Part shown: positions 46,893 to 56,889 of the stretch, in pieces
Position numbering within the stretch: position 1 is the first letter of the stretch
Layout: each line of letters starts with the position of its first letter
Assembly (NCBI RefSeq): GCF_004402535.1
Contig: NZ_SOEY01000034.1
Span: forward strand, 111,315 to 175,314
Length of the DNA stretch: 64,000 bases
Reading direction: 5' to 3'
From: Cryobacterium glaciale
GTDB lineage: Bacteria; Actinomycetota; Actinomycetes; Actinomycetales; Microbacteriaceae
The notes under the pieces: generated by a model
What the model was told of the DNA's origin: nothing
Databases searched by the model: none
The model's input: the letters and a program-made list of their open reading frames with translations, nothing else
Made by a program: the position numbers and the translations under genes

Positions 46893-48125
46893 TTACCAGT
46901 CGTGCATTGTGCCGTCGCGCTGCAGCCGGTTCACCGGCAGGTAGGCCGGCGTGTAGGCGAAGGTGGCCGCCAGCTCCTCGTTGTATTCCACGCCGAGTCC
47001 CGGGTTGTTGCCGGGATGCAGCAGGCCGTTCTCGAAGGTGTAGCTGGTCTGAAACACCTCCAGGGTATCGCCGGAGTGCTTCATGTACTCCTGAATGCCG
47101 AAGTTGTGAATGGCCAGGTCGAGGTGCAGGGCCGCGGCCTGGCCCACCGGCGAGATATCCGTCGGCCCGTGAAAACCAGACTTGATCTGGTAGATCGCCG
47201 CGAAGTCCATGATCTTCCTCAGCGCGCTGATGCCGCCCGTGTGGGTGACCGCGCTGCGCACGTAGTCGATGAGCTGTTCAGTGATCAGGGTCTGGTAGTC
47301 GTGCACGGTGTTGAAGACCTCACCGATCGCCAGCGGGGTGGTCGTCTGCGCGCGCACGCGGCGCAACGACTCCTGGTTCTCGCCCGGGGTGCAGTCTTCG
47401 AGCCAGAACAGGTCGTACGGCTCGAGCGACTTGCCCAGGATGGCCGCCTCGTTGGGCGTCAGCCGGTGATGGCCGTCGTGCAGCAGGGGGATGTCGTAGC
47501 CGAACTCCGCGCGCACGGCGGCGAAGATCGTGGGAATGTGGCGCAGGTAGGCACGGCTGTCCCACTCCTCCTCGGTGGGAACCGAGGTGCGCTTGGCCGG
47601 TTCGTAGTCGTAGCGCTCGCCGGGTTTCTGGTTGGTGGCCACGCCGTAGACCTGGCCGAGTCCGGGAACGCCGGTCTGCACCCGAATGGCCTTGAAACCC
47701 TGGTCGAGGTGGTTCTGGATCGACGTGAACAGCGACGGCAGGTCGGAGCCCGACGCGTGGCCGTAGGCGAGGGCGCCGGTGCGGGATGCCCCGCCGAGCA
47801 GCTGGTAGACCGGCTGCCCGGTGACCTTGCCCTTGATGTCCCACAGGGCCACGTCGACGGCCGAGATGGCGGCCATCGTCACCGGTCCGCGGCGCCAATA
47901 CGCGCCGCGGTACAGGTATTGCCAGGTGTCCTCGATCGCCTGGGGGTCGCGACCGATGAGCAGGGGCACGATGTGCTCCTGGAGATAGGCGACCACGGAG
48001 AGTTCACGACCGTTCAGGGTCGCGTCACCGAGCCCGGTGACGCCGTCGGACGTCGTGATTTTGAGGGTGACGAAGTTGCGTCCGGGGCTCGTGACGAAGA
48101 CCTCGGCGTGGGTGATGACGGTCAT
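46893..48125 (-). CDS. manD: D-mannonate dehydratase, enolase-superfamily type (ManD/RspA-like)
   Basis: A 410-residue mandelate-racemase-type enolase-superfamily dehydratase converting mannonate to [19 protein letters not shown] opens the capping domain. [50 protein letters not shown] and [10 protein letters not shown] carry the metal ligands. [19 protein letters not shown] is a ManD-type signature. ATG at 48125 overlaps the uxaC stop (ATGA). This is not the UxuA-type enzyme found in E. coli. Confidence 0.9.
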   Translation of the reverse strand: MTVITHAEVFVTSPGRNFVTLKITTSDGVTGLGDATLNGRELSVVAYLQEHIVPLLIGRDPQAIEDTWQYLYRGAYWRRGPVTMAAISAVDVALWDIKGKVTGQPVYQLLGGASRTGALAYGHASGSDLPSLFTSIQNHLDQGFKAIRVQTGVPGLGQVYGVATNQKPGERYDYEPAKRTSVPTEEEWDSRAYLRHIPTIFAAVRAEFGYDIPLLHDGHHRLTPNEAAILGKSLEPYDLFWLEDCTPGENQESLRRVRAQTTTPLAIGEVFNTVHDYQTLITEQLIDYVRSAVTHTGGISALRKIMDFAAIYQIKSGFHGPTDISPVGQAAALHLDLAIHNFGIQEYMKHSGDTLEVFQTSYTFENGLLHPGNNPGLGVEYNEELAATFAYTPAYLPVNRLQRDGTMHDW

Positions 48126-49603
48126 TGTGCTGCACTTTCTGCTTCGGCACGCGCCGGCGTCGCTGCCGGCGTGACCGCGCCGCGACGGGCGTAGGCGGTG
48201 AGGGGAAGGGTATAGGCGAGATCGATCGCGGTCTCGGTGGCTTCGTCGAGGGTGAGCCGGTGTTCGCCGACGAGTCTGGCGAGGTAGCCGGCATCCACTC
48301 GGCGGGACAGGTCGTGACGCGCCGGAATGGAGGCGAACGCGCGGGTGTCGTCGACGAAACCGCTGGTGTTGTAGAAACCGGCGGTCTCGGTGACCAGTTC
48401 GCGAAAGCGGGCCATGCCCGCCGGGGAGTCCAGAAACCACCAGGGCGCCCCGAGGCGTACCGAGGGATACGCGCCGGCGATCGGTGCCAGCTCCCGCGAG
48501 TACACCGTCTCGTCGATCGTGAACAGAATGAGGCGAAAGCGCGGATCGAGCCCGAAGGCGTTGAGCAACGGCTGCAGCCCGCGGGTGAAGTCAACGGCGA
48601 CGGGAATGTCGAAGCCGTTGTCGGCCCCATAGCCCTGCTGGATCGCCGCGGAATGGTCCCGGGCCACACCGGGGTGCAGCTGCATGACCAAGCCGTCCTC
48701 CACCGACATGCGGGCGCTCTCGAAGAGCATGTTGCCGGCGAAGGCTTCGGCCGAGGCCGCGTCGACCGGGCCGGAGAGGGCCTGCTGAAAGATGCGTTCG
48801 GCATCCGCTGCGGCCAGGGGAGTGGTGTTGGCGGTCAGGTGGCCGTGGTCGGTGGCCCGGGCCCCGGCCGCCACGAACGCGAACCGGCGCTCCTGCAACG
48901 CATCGAGAAAGCCCTGGTACGACACGATCTCTCGGCCGCAGCGGGCGCCGAGGGCGCGCACGGCGGCGCGCCAGGTGACCCGGTCGGGGTAGAAGACGCC
49001 GTCGGGCCGAAACGTCGGCACGACCCGCTCGCCCCAGCCCTGATCGGCCAGGGCGGCGTGCTCGGCGAGGTCGCTATCGGGGGCATCCGTGGTACTGAGA
49101 ATCTCAATATTGAAACGGTCGAAGAGGGCGCGGATGCGAAACTCCGGGGTGCTCAGGCTGGCCGACAACTGGTCGTAGATCGCGTCGGCGGTGGCCGCGC
49201 TGGGCTCCTGGGTGATACCGAAGACCACGGAGAGCTCGTGCTCCATCCAGTACCGGGTGGGCGTTCCGCGAAACAGCTTCCAGTTCTCGGCGAAGCGGCG
49301 CCAGATGAGCCGGTGGTCGGTCTCGACGGGGGCGTCGCCCTGGTGCGGCTGTACGCCGAGGTCGCTGTTGCGATAGCCCTGCGATACCAGCATGCGCACG
49401 AGGTAGTGGTCGGGAATGATGAAGAGTTCAGCCGGATCGCCAAAGGCATCGTTGCGCCGAATGGCGCCCGGCTCGATGTGACCGTGCATCGACACGATCG
49501 GCAGCGCCGCGGTGCTCGCGTAGATCTCCCGGGCGATGCTGCGCTGGCCCGGTTCGGTGGGCAAAGCCCGATCCGGATGAAGTACCCATGGCTGTTCAGC
49601 CAT
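48122..49603 (-). CDS. uxaC: Glucuronate isomerase
   Basis: A 493-residue amidohydrolase-like isomerase converting glucuronate to fructuronate, and galacturonate to tagaturonate. MHGHIEP is the metal-binding start, followed by the [15 protein letters not shown] segment, [11 protein letters not shown] and a C-terminal [15 protein letters not shown] region. The length is normal. A strong AGGAGG ribosome binding site lies just upstream of the ATG at 49603. It is the first gene of a uxaC-manD operon. Confidence 0.92.
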   Translation of the reverse strand: MAEQPWVLHPDRALPTEPGQRSIAREIYASTAALPIVSMHGHIEPGAIRRNDAFGDPAELFIIPDHYLVRMLVSQGYRNSDLGVQPHQGDAPVETDHRLIWRRFAENWKLFRGTPTRYWMEHELSVVFGITQEPSAATADAIYDQLSASLSTPEFRIRALFDRFNIEILSTTDAPDSDLAEHAALADQGWGERVVPTFRPDGVFYPDRVTWRAAVRALGARCGREIVSYQGFLDALQERRFAFVAAGARATDHGHLTANTTPLAAADAERIFQQALSGPVDAASAEAFAGNMLFESARMSVEDGLVMQLHPGVARDHSAAIQQGYGADNGFDIPVAVDFTRGLQPLLNAFGLDPRFRLILFTIDETVYSRELAPIAGAYPSVRLGAPWWFLDSPAGMARFRELVTETAGFYNTSGFVDDTRAFASIPARHDLSRRVDAGYLARLVGEHRLTLDEATETAIDLAYTLPLTAYARRGAVTPAATPARAEAESAAQ

Positions 49604-49781
49604 CTTCTGCCTCCTCGTTGAAACAAAAATGAACGTAGTTGCAGTGTCGTGCCGACACTCCGACCCGGCGAGCCGGTCCGTCGAGTTCCACTATATGCAT
49701 GTAAACAGGGTCACCGCGAGCGACAAGTGTCGAATTCCCCGACGAAATCAGTCGTGACCAATCTGTGACTTGACTAATCAC

Positions 49782-49795
49782 TGCAAACGTTTGCA
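49782..49795. promoter_or_regulatory. LacI-type operator TGCAAACGTTTGCA
   Basis: A perfect 14-bp palindrome matching the LacI-family consensus. It lies between the divergent uxaC (start 49603) and lacI-2 (start 49881) genes. Confidence 0.85.
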
Positions 49796-49880
49796 CAATG
49801 GACCCACGGTGAAGCAGTGGTGCTCACCAACGACGAGACCGCGGCCTGGCCGCTCTCCAAAACACGGGGTGGTGTTGAAC

Positions 49881-50876
49881 ATGGTGGTGACGATTCGCGA
49901 CGTTGCACAGATTGCCGGAGTATCGATCTCTACCGTCTCCCGGGCGCTCGCCTCGCCCGATAAGGTCTCCGCGGTCACCCGCGTGCTGGTCGAAGACACC
50001 GCCCGCACCATGGGCTACCGGGCCAACCGGGCTGCCCGGGGCCTGGTCACCGGCCGAACCACGAGCATCGGCCTGGTCGTTCCCGACCTGGAGAACCCGT
50101 TCTTCGGCTCCATCTGCAAGGGGGTACAGGCCCGAGCGCGGTCCGCCGGGTACTCCGTGTTCATCGCGGACACCGACGAAGACCCCTCGCTCGAAGACGA
50201 GGCCGTGCGCAACCTCACCAAGCAGGTCGACGGGGTCATCATCTGCTCGGCCCGCAGCACCGACGCGGCCCTGCAGCAGGCGGCGGGGGACGGCCCCCTG
50301 GTGCTGGTGAACCGGGCGCTGCCGGGCGTGCCCTCCATCACCTTCGACAACGGGGGGGGTGCCCGGGTCGTGATGCGGCACCTGATCGCCCTCGGGCACC
50401 GACGCATCGCCTACGTCGCCGGCCCGGTCACCTCGTGGTCGAACCGGGAGCGCACCCTGGCGCTGCAGGCCTTCGCCGCCGAATCCGACCACGTCGACCT
50501 GATCGAGCTGGGCAACTTCCCGCCCGTCTTCTCCGGCGGAATGCAGGCGGCCGACCTCGCGGTGGCCAGCGGCGCCACCGCGATCGTGGCGTTCAACGAC
50601 CTCGTCGCCGTGGGCGTCATCGAACGTCTGCGCCAGCGCGGGCTGCAGGTGCCCGCCGACCTGAGCGTCACCGGATTCGACAACGTTCCGGTGTCGACCC
50701 TGGTCTGGCCCAACCTCACGACGGTCGATTTTCCCCGCATCCAGATGGGGCGGGCCAGCGTGGATGCCCTGCTCGACACCGTGCTGCACCGAACGAGCAT
50801 CCGGCCGGCGATCACGCAGATTCCCGTCGAACTGGTCGTCCGGCAATCCACGGCGCCACCGCCTCAGCGCGCCTGA
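49881..50876 (+). CDS. LacI-family transcriptional regulator (hexuronate locus, regulator 2)
   Basis: A 331-residue repressor. TIRDVAQIAGVSISTVSRAL is the DNA-reading head, with hinge NRAARGLVTGRTTSIGLVVP, followed by the ligand-binding core. ATG at 49881 starts right at the head; upstream in-frame codons are non-homologous. It is divergent from uxaC-manD and co-directional with the ABC transporter operon beginning at 50975. Confidence 0.9.
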   Translation: MVVTIRDVAQIAGVSISTVSRALASPDKVSAVTRVLVEDTARTMGYRANRAARGLVTGRTTSIGLVVPDLENPFFGSICKGVQARARSAGYSVFIADTDEDPSLEDEAVRNLTKQVDGVIICSARSTDAALQQAAGDGPLVLVNRALPGVPSITFDNGGGARVVMRHLIALGHRRIAYVAGPVTSWSNRERTLALQAFAAESDHVDLIELGNFPPVFSGGMQAADLAVASGATAIVAFNDLVAVGVIERLRQRGLQVPADLSVTGFDNVPVSTLVWPNLTTVDFPRIQMGRASVDALLDTVLHRTSIRPAITQIPVELVVRQSTAPPPQRA

Positions 50877-50931
50877 ACGCCGCTCACCCACTTTCACACT
50901 TTCACCGCAGCCTCACCACACCCAAACACTT

Positions 50932-50949
50932 CCAAACGCTGACGTTTGG
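50932..50949. promoter_or_regulatory. Inverted repeat CCAAACG-CTGA-CGTTTGG before the ABC operon
   Basis: The two 7-bp arms are LacI-like half sites (AAACG/CGTTT) separated by 4 extra bases. It lies 26 bp before the start at 50975. No T-run follows, so an operator is more likely than a terminator. Confidence 0.45.
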
Positions 50950-50974
50950 GGAACACAGAAGGAATGAAAACGAT

Positions 50975-52201
50975 ATGCGAGTTTCGAAACGTACATATCT
51001 CACGGCCGCTTTTGCCGTGGCCGCCCTGGCACTCACCGGTTGCACGGCACCGAACTCGGGGGCGACTCCGGCCACTCCGGTCGCCAACGCGTCCGACGTG
51101 CCCGACAAACCGTCGGCGCCGGTCACCCTCAATATTCTCGACGTCGCCGGCAACCAGAAGCTGACCGGCCCGATGGTCGACGCCTTTGTCGCCGCCAACC
51201 CCGACATCATCTCCGCCGTCACCTGGGAGAGCGCGGGAGCGCCCGACCTGGTCGGCTCCATCAAGCCGCAGGTCGACAGCGGCAGCCTGTCCATCGACCT
51301 CGTGATGACCGGAACCGACGGCCTTGCCGCCGGCATCGGCCAGAACCTTTGGGTTCCCATCGTCACCGACTACGCCGACCGCCTCAGCAACCAGGCCGAC
51401 TACATCGAGCCGGCCGCCAACATGCAGGAGCTCGCCGAAGGCTTCGGCGTCGTGACCACCTACTACCCGTCGGGGCCGCTGCTGCAGTACGACCCCGCCG
51501 TCGTGACGGATGTCCCCGGCACCCCCGAAGAGCTTCTCGCCTGGTCGCAGGCGAACCCCGGCAAATTCGGATACGCCCGCCCGGCCAACTCCGGCCCCGG
51601 CCGCACCTTCCTCCAAGGCCTTCCCTACATCCTCGGCGATGACGACCCGACCGACCCGGTCAACGGCTGGGATAAGACCTGGGCCTACCTCGGCGAACTG
51701 GGCCAGGACATCACCAACTACCCCACCGGCACCGGCCAGGTCGTCACGAACATGGCCGACGGAACCTGGTCGATGATTCCGACCACCACCGGCTGGGACA
51801 TCGAGCCCCGTGCCACGGCCAAGATGCCCGCCACCATCGAAGCGGCTCCGTTTGACGACTTCACCTGGGTGACGGATGCCCACTACGCCGTCGTTCCCGT
51901 CGGCCAGACCGCCGACAAGATGAGCGCCATCCTCCTGCTGCTGCAGGACATCCTGACCCCGGAGACCAACGCCATGGCCTACGACACCGGCTACTTCTAC
52001 CCCGGCCCGGCCATCGAGGGCGCCACCCTCGACCTCGCCCCGCAGTCCAGCCAGGACGTCATCGCCGAGTACGGCCGCGACTGGTACGACGCTCTGATCG
52101 AGGAAATGCCCAAGGCTACCCCGCTCGCGCCCGACGCACTCGTGCAGGCATTCGACATCTGGGACCGCGAAATCGGTACCGGCAAATTTGAGGTGAAATA
52201 G
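50975..52201 (+). CDS. ABC transporter substrate-binding lipoprotein (candidate hexuronate binder)
   Basis: A 408-residue exported lipoprotein with lipobox LTGC (C23). The core (VTLNILDVAGNQKLTGPMVD, GFGVVTTYYPSGPLLQYDPA) resembles the polyamine/iron/phosphonate-type binding-protein class rather than CUT1 sugar binders. GAAGGAA precedes the ATG. It is the first gene of a four-gene importer followed by the fructuronate-reductase gene, so a uronate ligand is inferred from context only. Confidence 0.82.
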   Translation: MRVSKRTYLTAAFAVAALALTGCTAPNSGATPATPVANASDVPDKPSAPVTLNILDVAGNQKLTGPMVDAFVAANPDIISAVTWESAGAPDLVGSIKPQVDSGSLSIDLVMTGTDGLAAGIGQNLWVPIVTDYADRLSNQADYIEPAANMQELAEGFGVVTTYYPSGPLLQYDPAVVTDVPGTPEELLAWSQANPGKFGYARPANSGPGRTFLQGLPYILGDDDPTDPVNGWDKTWAYLGELGQDITNYPTGTGQVVTNMADGTWSMIPTTTGWDIEPRATAKMPATIEAAPFDDFTWVTDAHYAVVPVGQTADKMSAILLLLQDILTPETNAMAYDTGYFYPGPAIEGATLDLAPQSSQDVIAEYGRDWYDALIEEMPKATPLAPDALVQAFDIWDREIGTGKFEVK

Positions 52202-52204
52202 CCG

Positions 52205-53338
52205 ATGGCTCCGTCGACTAACACATTCGAGACCCTCGAGCTGAAGAATGTCGGACGCAGTTTCGGCGGCCACGATGCGTTGGTCGACCTGAACCTGACG
52301 GTTCGGGCCGGCGAATTCATCGCCCTGCTCGGACCGTCAGGCTGCGGTAAATCCACCGCCCTCAACTGCCTCGCCGGCCTGCTGCCTCTCACCCACGGTG
52401 AGATCCTCATCGACGGCAAACGCGTGGACATCCTCCCCTCGGAGAAGCGCGACTTCGGCATGGTCTTTCAGAACTACGCCTTATTTCCGCACCTCTCGGT
52501 GGAGAAGAACATCGCCTTTGGCCTGCAGATGCGCAACCTGCCCAAGGCCGAGATCACCCGGCGCGTGGCCGACGGCCTCGCCCTCGTGAAGCTGCAGGAA
52601 CAGGCCAAGAAGCTTCCCGGCCAGCTTTCCGGCGGCCAGCAGCAGCGGGTCGCCATCGCCCGCGCCGTGGTGCTCGAGCCCCGACTGGTGCTCATGGACG
52701 AGCCGCTCTCCAACCTCGACGCCAAGCTGCGCCTGGAGATGCGCACCGAGATCCGTCGCCTGCACCAGTCCCTCGGCCTCACCACCATTTACGTCACGCA
52801 CGACCAGGAAGAAGCCCTTTCGCTGGCCGACCGGCTGGTCGTGCTGCGTGAGGGCCGGGTGCAGCAGATCGGCACCCCCGAAGAGCTGCACAACAACCCC
52901 ACCAACTGGCACGTGGCCGACTTCATGGGCTACCGCAACATCGTCGACCTCACCGTCGACTCCGTGACCGGGTCGCTCGCCCGCGTCTCCGGCCACGGCA
53001 TCTCGATCATGGCGACCGTCGCGCAGACCGCCGCCGTCGGCGACACCGTGCGGGTGGCGATCCGCCCTTCCGACCTCGTGGTGCTGGCCCCCGGCGAGTC
53101 GCCGCAGGGTCGCGAGACCATCGAGGCCACAGTCAACGTGGTCGAATACCAGGGCCGCGAATTCGCGGTGGAAGTCACCACGACGGCCGGCCAGAATCTA
53201 TTCGTGCACGCCTACAGCGCGCTGCTGCCGGGTTCGACCGTGCAGCTGTCCGTCGACCCCTCCCGGGCCCTGGTCTACCGCACGAGCCTCGACCAGGTCG
53301 ACGACTCCCGACGCCAACTTGCGGGGGTGCCGGCGTGA
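52205..53338 (+). CDS. ABC transporter ATP-binding protein, PotA/CysA-like with TOBE domain
   Basis: A 377-residue ATPase. GPSGCGKST, MVFQNYALFPHLSV, LSGGQQQRVAIARAV, LVLMDEPLSNLD and YVTHDQEEAL are intact. A C-terminal TOBE region covers about residues 250-350. It starts 3 bp after the binding-protein stop and overlaps the next gene by 4 bp. Confidence 0.92.
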   Translation: MAPSTNTFETLELKNVGRSFGGHDALVDLNLTVRAGEFIALLGPSGCGKSTALNCLAGLLPLTHGEILIDGKRVDILPSEKRDFGMVFQNYALFPHLSVEKNIAFGLQMRNLPKAEITRRVADGLALVKLQEQAKKLPGQLSGGQQQRVAIARAVVLEPRLVLMDEPLSNLDAKLRLEMRTEIRRLHQSLGLTTIYVTHDQEEALSLADRLVVLREGRVQQIGTPEELHNNPTNWHVADFMGYRNIVDLTVDSVTGSLARVSGHGISIMATVAQTAAVGDTVRVAIRPSDLVVLAPGESPQGRETIEATVNVVEYQGREFAVEVTTTAGQNLFVHAYSALLPGSTVQLSVDPSRALVYRTSLDQVDDSRRQLAGVPA

Positions 53339-54267
53339 CATCCGCTACCAACACCGCGAGCCGCGCGCACGGCTCGGCCAGCCTCAAACACCGGCTCGCC
53401 GAACGCGGCATCGACACCAAGCTGCTGCTGCTGGTGCCGGCGATCGTGTTCGCACTGCTGCTCTTCGTGTACCCGTTCGCCTACGGCATCGGGCTCACGT
53501 TCCAGCCGCTCGCGGCCACGCAAGACCAGTGGGGCGGCGGGTTCCTCTCGAACTATGTCGCCTTCTTCCGCGACGCGTTCATCTTCGACTCGGTCTGGCT
53601 GACCCTCAAGCTGGCCCTGCCGGCGGCACTGTTCAATGTGCTGGTCTCGATCCCCATCGCCTTCAAGCTGCGCAACAAATTCCGCGGCAAGCGGCTGCTG
53701 CAGACCCTGCTGGTCTTGCCGATCACCCTCGGTACCGTGCTCACCGCGCAGGGACTGCTGATCTTCGCCGGACGTCAGGGCTGGCTCAACCGCTTCCTGA
53801 TGGAAAACGGCATCATCGATCAGCCGCTGGCGCTGGTGAACAACTACATCGGCGTGATGCTGTCGCTGATCATCTCCGGCTTCCCGTTCGCCTACCTGCT
53901 GATCTCCTCGTACCTGTCGGGCATCGACCCGTCGCTCGAAGCAGCGGCGAAGACGCTCGGCGCCAACTGGAAGCAGCGTTTTCGCCGTGTCACCCTGCCG
54001 CTGCTCGCCCCGGGCCTGGCCACGACGTTCATCCTGACCTTCGTACTCGCCTTCAGCGTGTTTCCGTCGGCGCGCCTCGTCGGTGACGCCTCGGGCGACA
54101 CCCGGGTGCTGGCGCTGATGGCCTACCGTGCGTTCTCGGAGCAGCTGGACTACAGCATGGCCTCGACCATCGCCATCATGATGGGGGTGGTGGAACTGAT
54201 CGTGATCGCGTTCGTGTTCCTGGGCCGCTCCTTCCTCTATAAGGGTTCAACGGGAGGCAAGGGCTGA
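53335..54267 (+). CDS. ABC transporter permease (first of pair)
   Basis: A 310-residue permease with about six spans. LEAAAKTLGANWKQRFRRVT is the EAA loop. It overlaps both its neighbours and shares its stop base with the next start. Confidence 0.9.
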   Translation: MTSATNTASRAHGSASLKHRLAERGIDTKLLLLVPAIVFALLLFVYPFAYGIGLTFQPLAATQDQWGGGFLSNYVAFFRDAFIFDSVWLTLKLALPAALFNVLVSIPIAFKLRNKFRGKRLLQTLLVLPITLGTVLTAQGLLIFAGRQGWLNRFLMENGIIDQPLALVNNYIGVMLSLIISGFPFAYLLISSYLSGIDPSLEAAAKTLGANWKQRFRRVTLPLLAPGLATTFILTFVLAFSVFPSARLVGDASGDTRVLALMAYRAFSEQLDYSMASTIAIMMGVVELIVIAFVFLGRSFLYKGSTGGKG

Positions 54268-55193
54268 TGTCCAACTCACTGCGCACACGCACGGCCCCAC
54301 CCACCGAGGTGGTCAATATCGTCAAGAACCGCAACAAGGGCAAACTGCCCCCGGGCGAGAAAGCACTCATCGCCTCGCCGGGCACCTGGTTCGTCTGGTT
54401 CGGCATCGCCGCATTCTTCATCCTTCTATTCGGCATCGTGCTCAGCGTGCTCGTCGACTCGCTCGGCAAGCCGTGGTTTAACACCTGGCTGCCCGAGAAC
54501 TTCACCCTCGGCTGGTACCAGGAGAGCTGGGAACGCTTCAACCTGACGCACATCATCGGCGTCACCCTGCTCGTGGCCGTCTCAGTCATCGTCATCTCGG
54601 TCGTGATCGGGGTGCCGGCCTCCTACGTGCTGGCCCGCAGCAACTTCCCCGGCAAGAAGCTCGTCATGCTGCTCTTCCTGCTGCCGATCCTCATTCCGCC
54701 GATCACCTTCGGTATTCCGCTGGCGACGGTCATGTACAACATGGGACTCGGGCGCACGGTGCTCGCCGTGATCCTGGTGAACCTCGTGCCGTCGGTGCCG
54801 TTCGTGATCATCACCATGACGCCGTTCATCGAGCAGATCAACCCGGCCATCGAGAACGCCGCCAAGATGTGCGGCGCCAACATGTACCGGGTCTTCACCA
54901 AGGTGCTCGCCCCGCTGCTGATCCCGGGCATCCTGGCCGCCAGCATCCTCGTGCTGGTACGCACCGTGGGAATGTTCGACCTCACCTTTCTGGTCTCCGG
55001 GCCCACCTCCGACACCCTCGTGGTGGCCATCTACCGGGCCATGACCAGCGCCGGCGGCGGCGAATCGCGCCAGCTCATCTCGTCGATGGGCGTGATCTAC
55101 ACCGCGCTGATGTTGCTCATTCTCATCATCGCGCTGCGCTTCATCAACCCCACTCAGCTGGTTGCGCAGGTGAAGGACTCGCGGGAGGACTGA
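54267..55193 (+). CDS. ABC transporter permease (second of pair)
   Basis: A 308-residue permease with six spans. IENAAKMCGANMYRVFTKVL is the EAA loop. It completes the importer. 62 bp separate it from the reductase gene. Confidence 0.9.
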   Translation: MSNSLRTRTAPPTEVVNIVKNRNKGKLPPGEKALIASPGTWFVWFGIAAFFILLFGIVLSVLVDSLGKPWFNTWLPENFTLGWYQESWERFNLTHIIGVTLLVAVSVIVISVVIGVPASYVLARSNFPGKKLVMLLFLLPILIPPITFGIPLATVMYNMGLGRTVLAVILVNLVPSVPFVIITMTPFIEQINPAIENAAKMCGANMYRVFTKVLAPLLIPGILAASILVLVRTVGMFDLTFLVSGPTSDTLVVAIYRAMTSAGGGESRQLISSMGVIYTALMLLILIIALRFINPTQLVAQVKDSRED

Positions 55194-55255
55194 CCGTCCG
55201 ATACGTTGCCCGACACGCACCCAATCTGCTGGTTCTACCATTTAGGAACACAATC

Positions 55256-56809
55256 ATGACCGCATCCTTGCCGCCTGTATCCGCGCGGCTCTCTTTAGAC
55301 ACGCTCGCCGGGCTATCCGCCACGCCCGGTTTGGCTCTGCCACGGCTCGACCCGGCGTCGGTGTCAATCGGTATCGTGCACTTTGGAATTGGTGCGTTCC
55401 ACCGTGCACACCAAGCCGTTTTCACCGAGGATGCGATGGCGCTTTCAGGCGAATCCGGGTGGGGAATTCTCGGGGTCACGGGGCGTACGGAGGCCGTGGC
55501 CCAGCAGCTGCAGCCACAGGACTGTCTCTACGGCGTGCTCGAAAAGGGAGTGGACGATACTCAACTGCGCATAGTCAGTGCGGTGCGCGACGTCGCCTGG
55601 CCGGGCAGGGACTCCGAAAAGATCATCGACATAGTGGCGCGGCCCAGCACGCATATCGCTACGTTGACGATCACCGAGAAAGGCTATTTGCGAGGGCCAG
55701 ACGGCGACCTTGACTTAGCCCTGCCCGTGGTGCAGCAGGATCTCGGCTTGCTTGAGCGTGAACTCGGCGGGGAGACGGGCCTACCGGCCTCGACTTCACC
55801 TCTCGGGCTGTTGGTGCGGGGACTGGCTCGTCGGTTTCGGCAGGGCGGAAAGCCCTTCACAGTGCTTCCCTGCGACAACCTCGTTGACAACGGCACGATC
55901 ACTCATCGGCTGGTCACCTCGCTGGTCGCGGCCGTGGGCGACGACCATTCGAGGGAGAGGGACGAGTTGCTGGCTTGGCTCGCGGCATCAGTCACCTTTC
56001 CTTCGACGATGGTGGACCGCATTGCTCCCGCGACGACGGAAGCTGACCGGCAGCTTGAGGGAAATCTGCTTGGCCTGCGCGATGAGGCGCTCGTGGTGGC
56101 CGAGCCGTTCAAGCAATGGGTTATTGAGGACCGCTTTGCCGGCCCCCGGCCGCGCTGGGAGGCTGCCGGGGCGATCCTCACGGCGGATGTCGCGCCGTAC
56201 GAACGGGCCAAGCTGCGCATATTGAACGCGACCCACTCGATGCTGGCCTACCTCGGGGCGTTGTGTGGCCATGCCACCATCGCCCAGGCAATGACGGATC
56301 CAGTGCTGATCGACCTCGCCCGGCGAATCATCGACGAGGACATTCTGCCGACATTGGCCACGCCAGACGGCATGGATCTCTCAATATATCGGGACAGTGT
56401 GCTCGAGCGTTTCGGGAACCCGAACCTACCGCATACCACCCGCCAGGTGGCCATGGACGGCTCACTAAAGCTGCCCAATCGCATTTTGGGCACGGTGCAG
56501 GACCGCCTGCAGCAAGGCCAGACGCCCGCCGGCCTCGCCCTCACGGTCGCCGCGTGGATCACCTATATCGCATCTACGATCGGCGAAGGTGGCGCCGTGC
56601 TCGACGACCCGCTTGCCGACCTGCTCCAGGCCGCTGTCGGTCACGCCTCTACAGTGCATACCGACCCGAACGGCGTGGTGGATCGGGTGCTGGCCCTGGG
56701 GCAAATATTCCCGCCTGCGGTGCAAGCTTCGGCCGAGTTTCGACAGGCTGTCGTGGATGAGCTGGCCACGGTGCAGACTATCGTGCGCGCATCCTTCGCC
56801 CACGTATGA
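55256..56809 (+). CDS. uxuB: Mannitol-dehydrogenase-family oxidoreductase, probable D-fructuronate reductase
   Basis: A 517-residue NAD-dependent polyol dehydrogenase. VHFGIGAFHRAHQAVF is the dinucleotide-binding start; LPCDNLVDNG and MVDRIAP are conserved; KLRILNATHSMLAYLG contains the catalytic lysine. Within this locus it supplies the missing step between UxaC and ManD (fructuronate to mannonate). It could also reduce tagaturonate to altronate for UxaA, since no separate UxaB is present. Codon use is less GC-biased than upstream. Confidence 0.85.
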   Translation: MTASLPPVSARLSLDTLAGLSATPGLALPRLDPASVSIGIVHFGIGAFHRAHQAVFTEDAMALSGESGWGILGVTGRTEAVAQQLQPQDCLYGVLEKGVDDTQLRIVSAVRDVAWPGRDSEKIIDIVARPSTHIATLTITEKGYLRGPDGDLDLALPVVQQDLGLLERELGGETGLPASTSPLGLLVRGLARRFRQGGKPFTVLPCDNLVDNGTITHRLVTSLVAAVGDDHSRERDELLAWLAASVTFPSTMVDRIAPATTEADRQLEGNLLGLRDEALVVAEPFKQWVIEDRFAGPRPRWEAAGAILTADVAPYERAKLRILNATHSMLAYLGALCGHATIAQAMTDPVLIDLARRIIDEDILPTLATPDGMDLSIYRDSVLERFGNPNLPHTTRQVAMDGSLKLPNRILGTVQDRLQQGQTPAGLALTVAAWITYIASTIGEGGAVLDDPLADLLQAAVGHASTVHTDPNGVVDRVLALGQIFPPAVQASAEFRQAVVDELATVQTIVRASFAHV

Positions 56810-56831
56810 ACGGCTGTCTCGTCGGGAACCG

Positions 56832-56889
56832 GACACGAGCTGGTTCAAATCGTGTCAGCCCGGCCTATAGGACCGTTCGCGAAACGGTC
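56832..56889. repeat. Two adjacent hairpins downstream of uxuB, in a gene-free stretch (56810-57118)
   Basis: Hairpin 1 pairs GACACGA (56832-56838) with TCGTGTC (56850-56856). Hairpin 2, GACCGTT (56871-56877) with AACGGTC (56883-56889), has a 5-nt loop. Neither has a T-run. The rest of the 309-bp gap shows no convincing gene. Confidence 0.5.

Noticed and set aside
50932..50949. Reading the inverted repeat as a terminator of lacI-2
   Set aside because: No T-run follows and the arms are LacI-like half sites just before the next gene; recorded as a possible operator instead.
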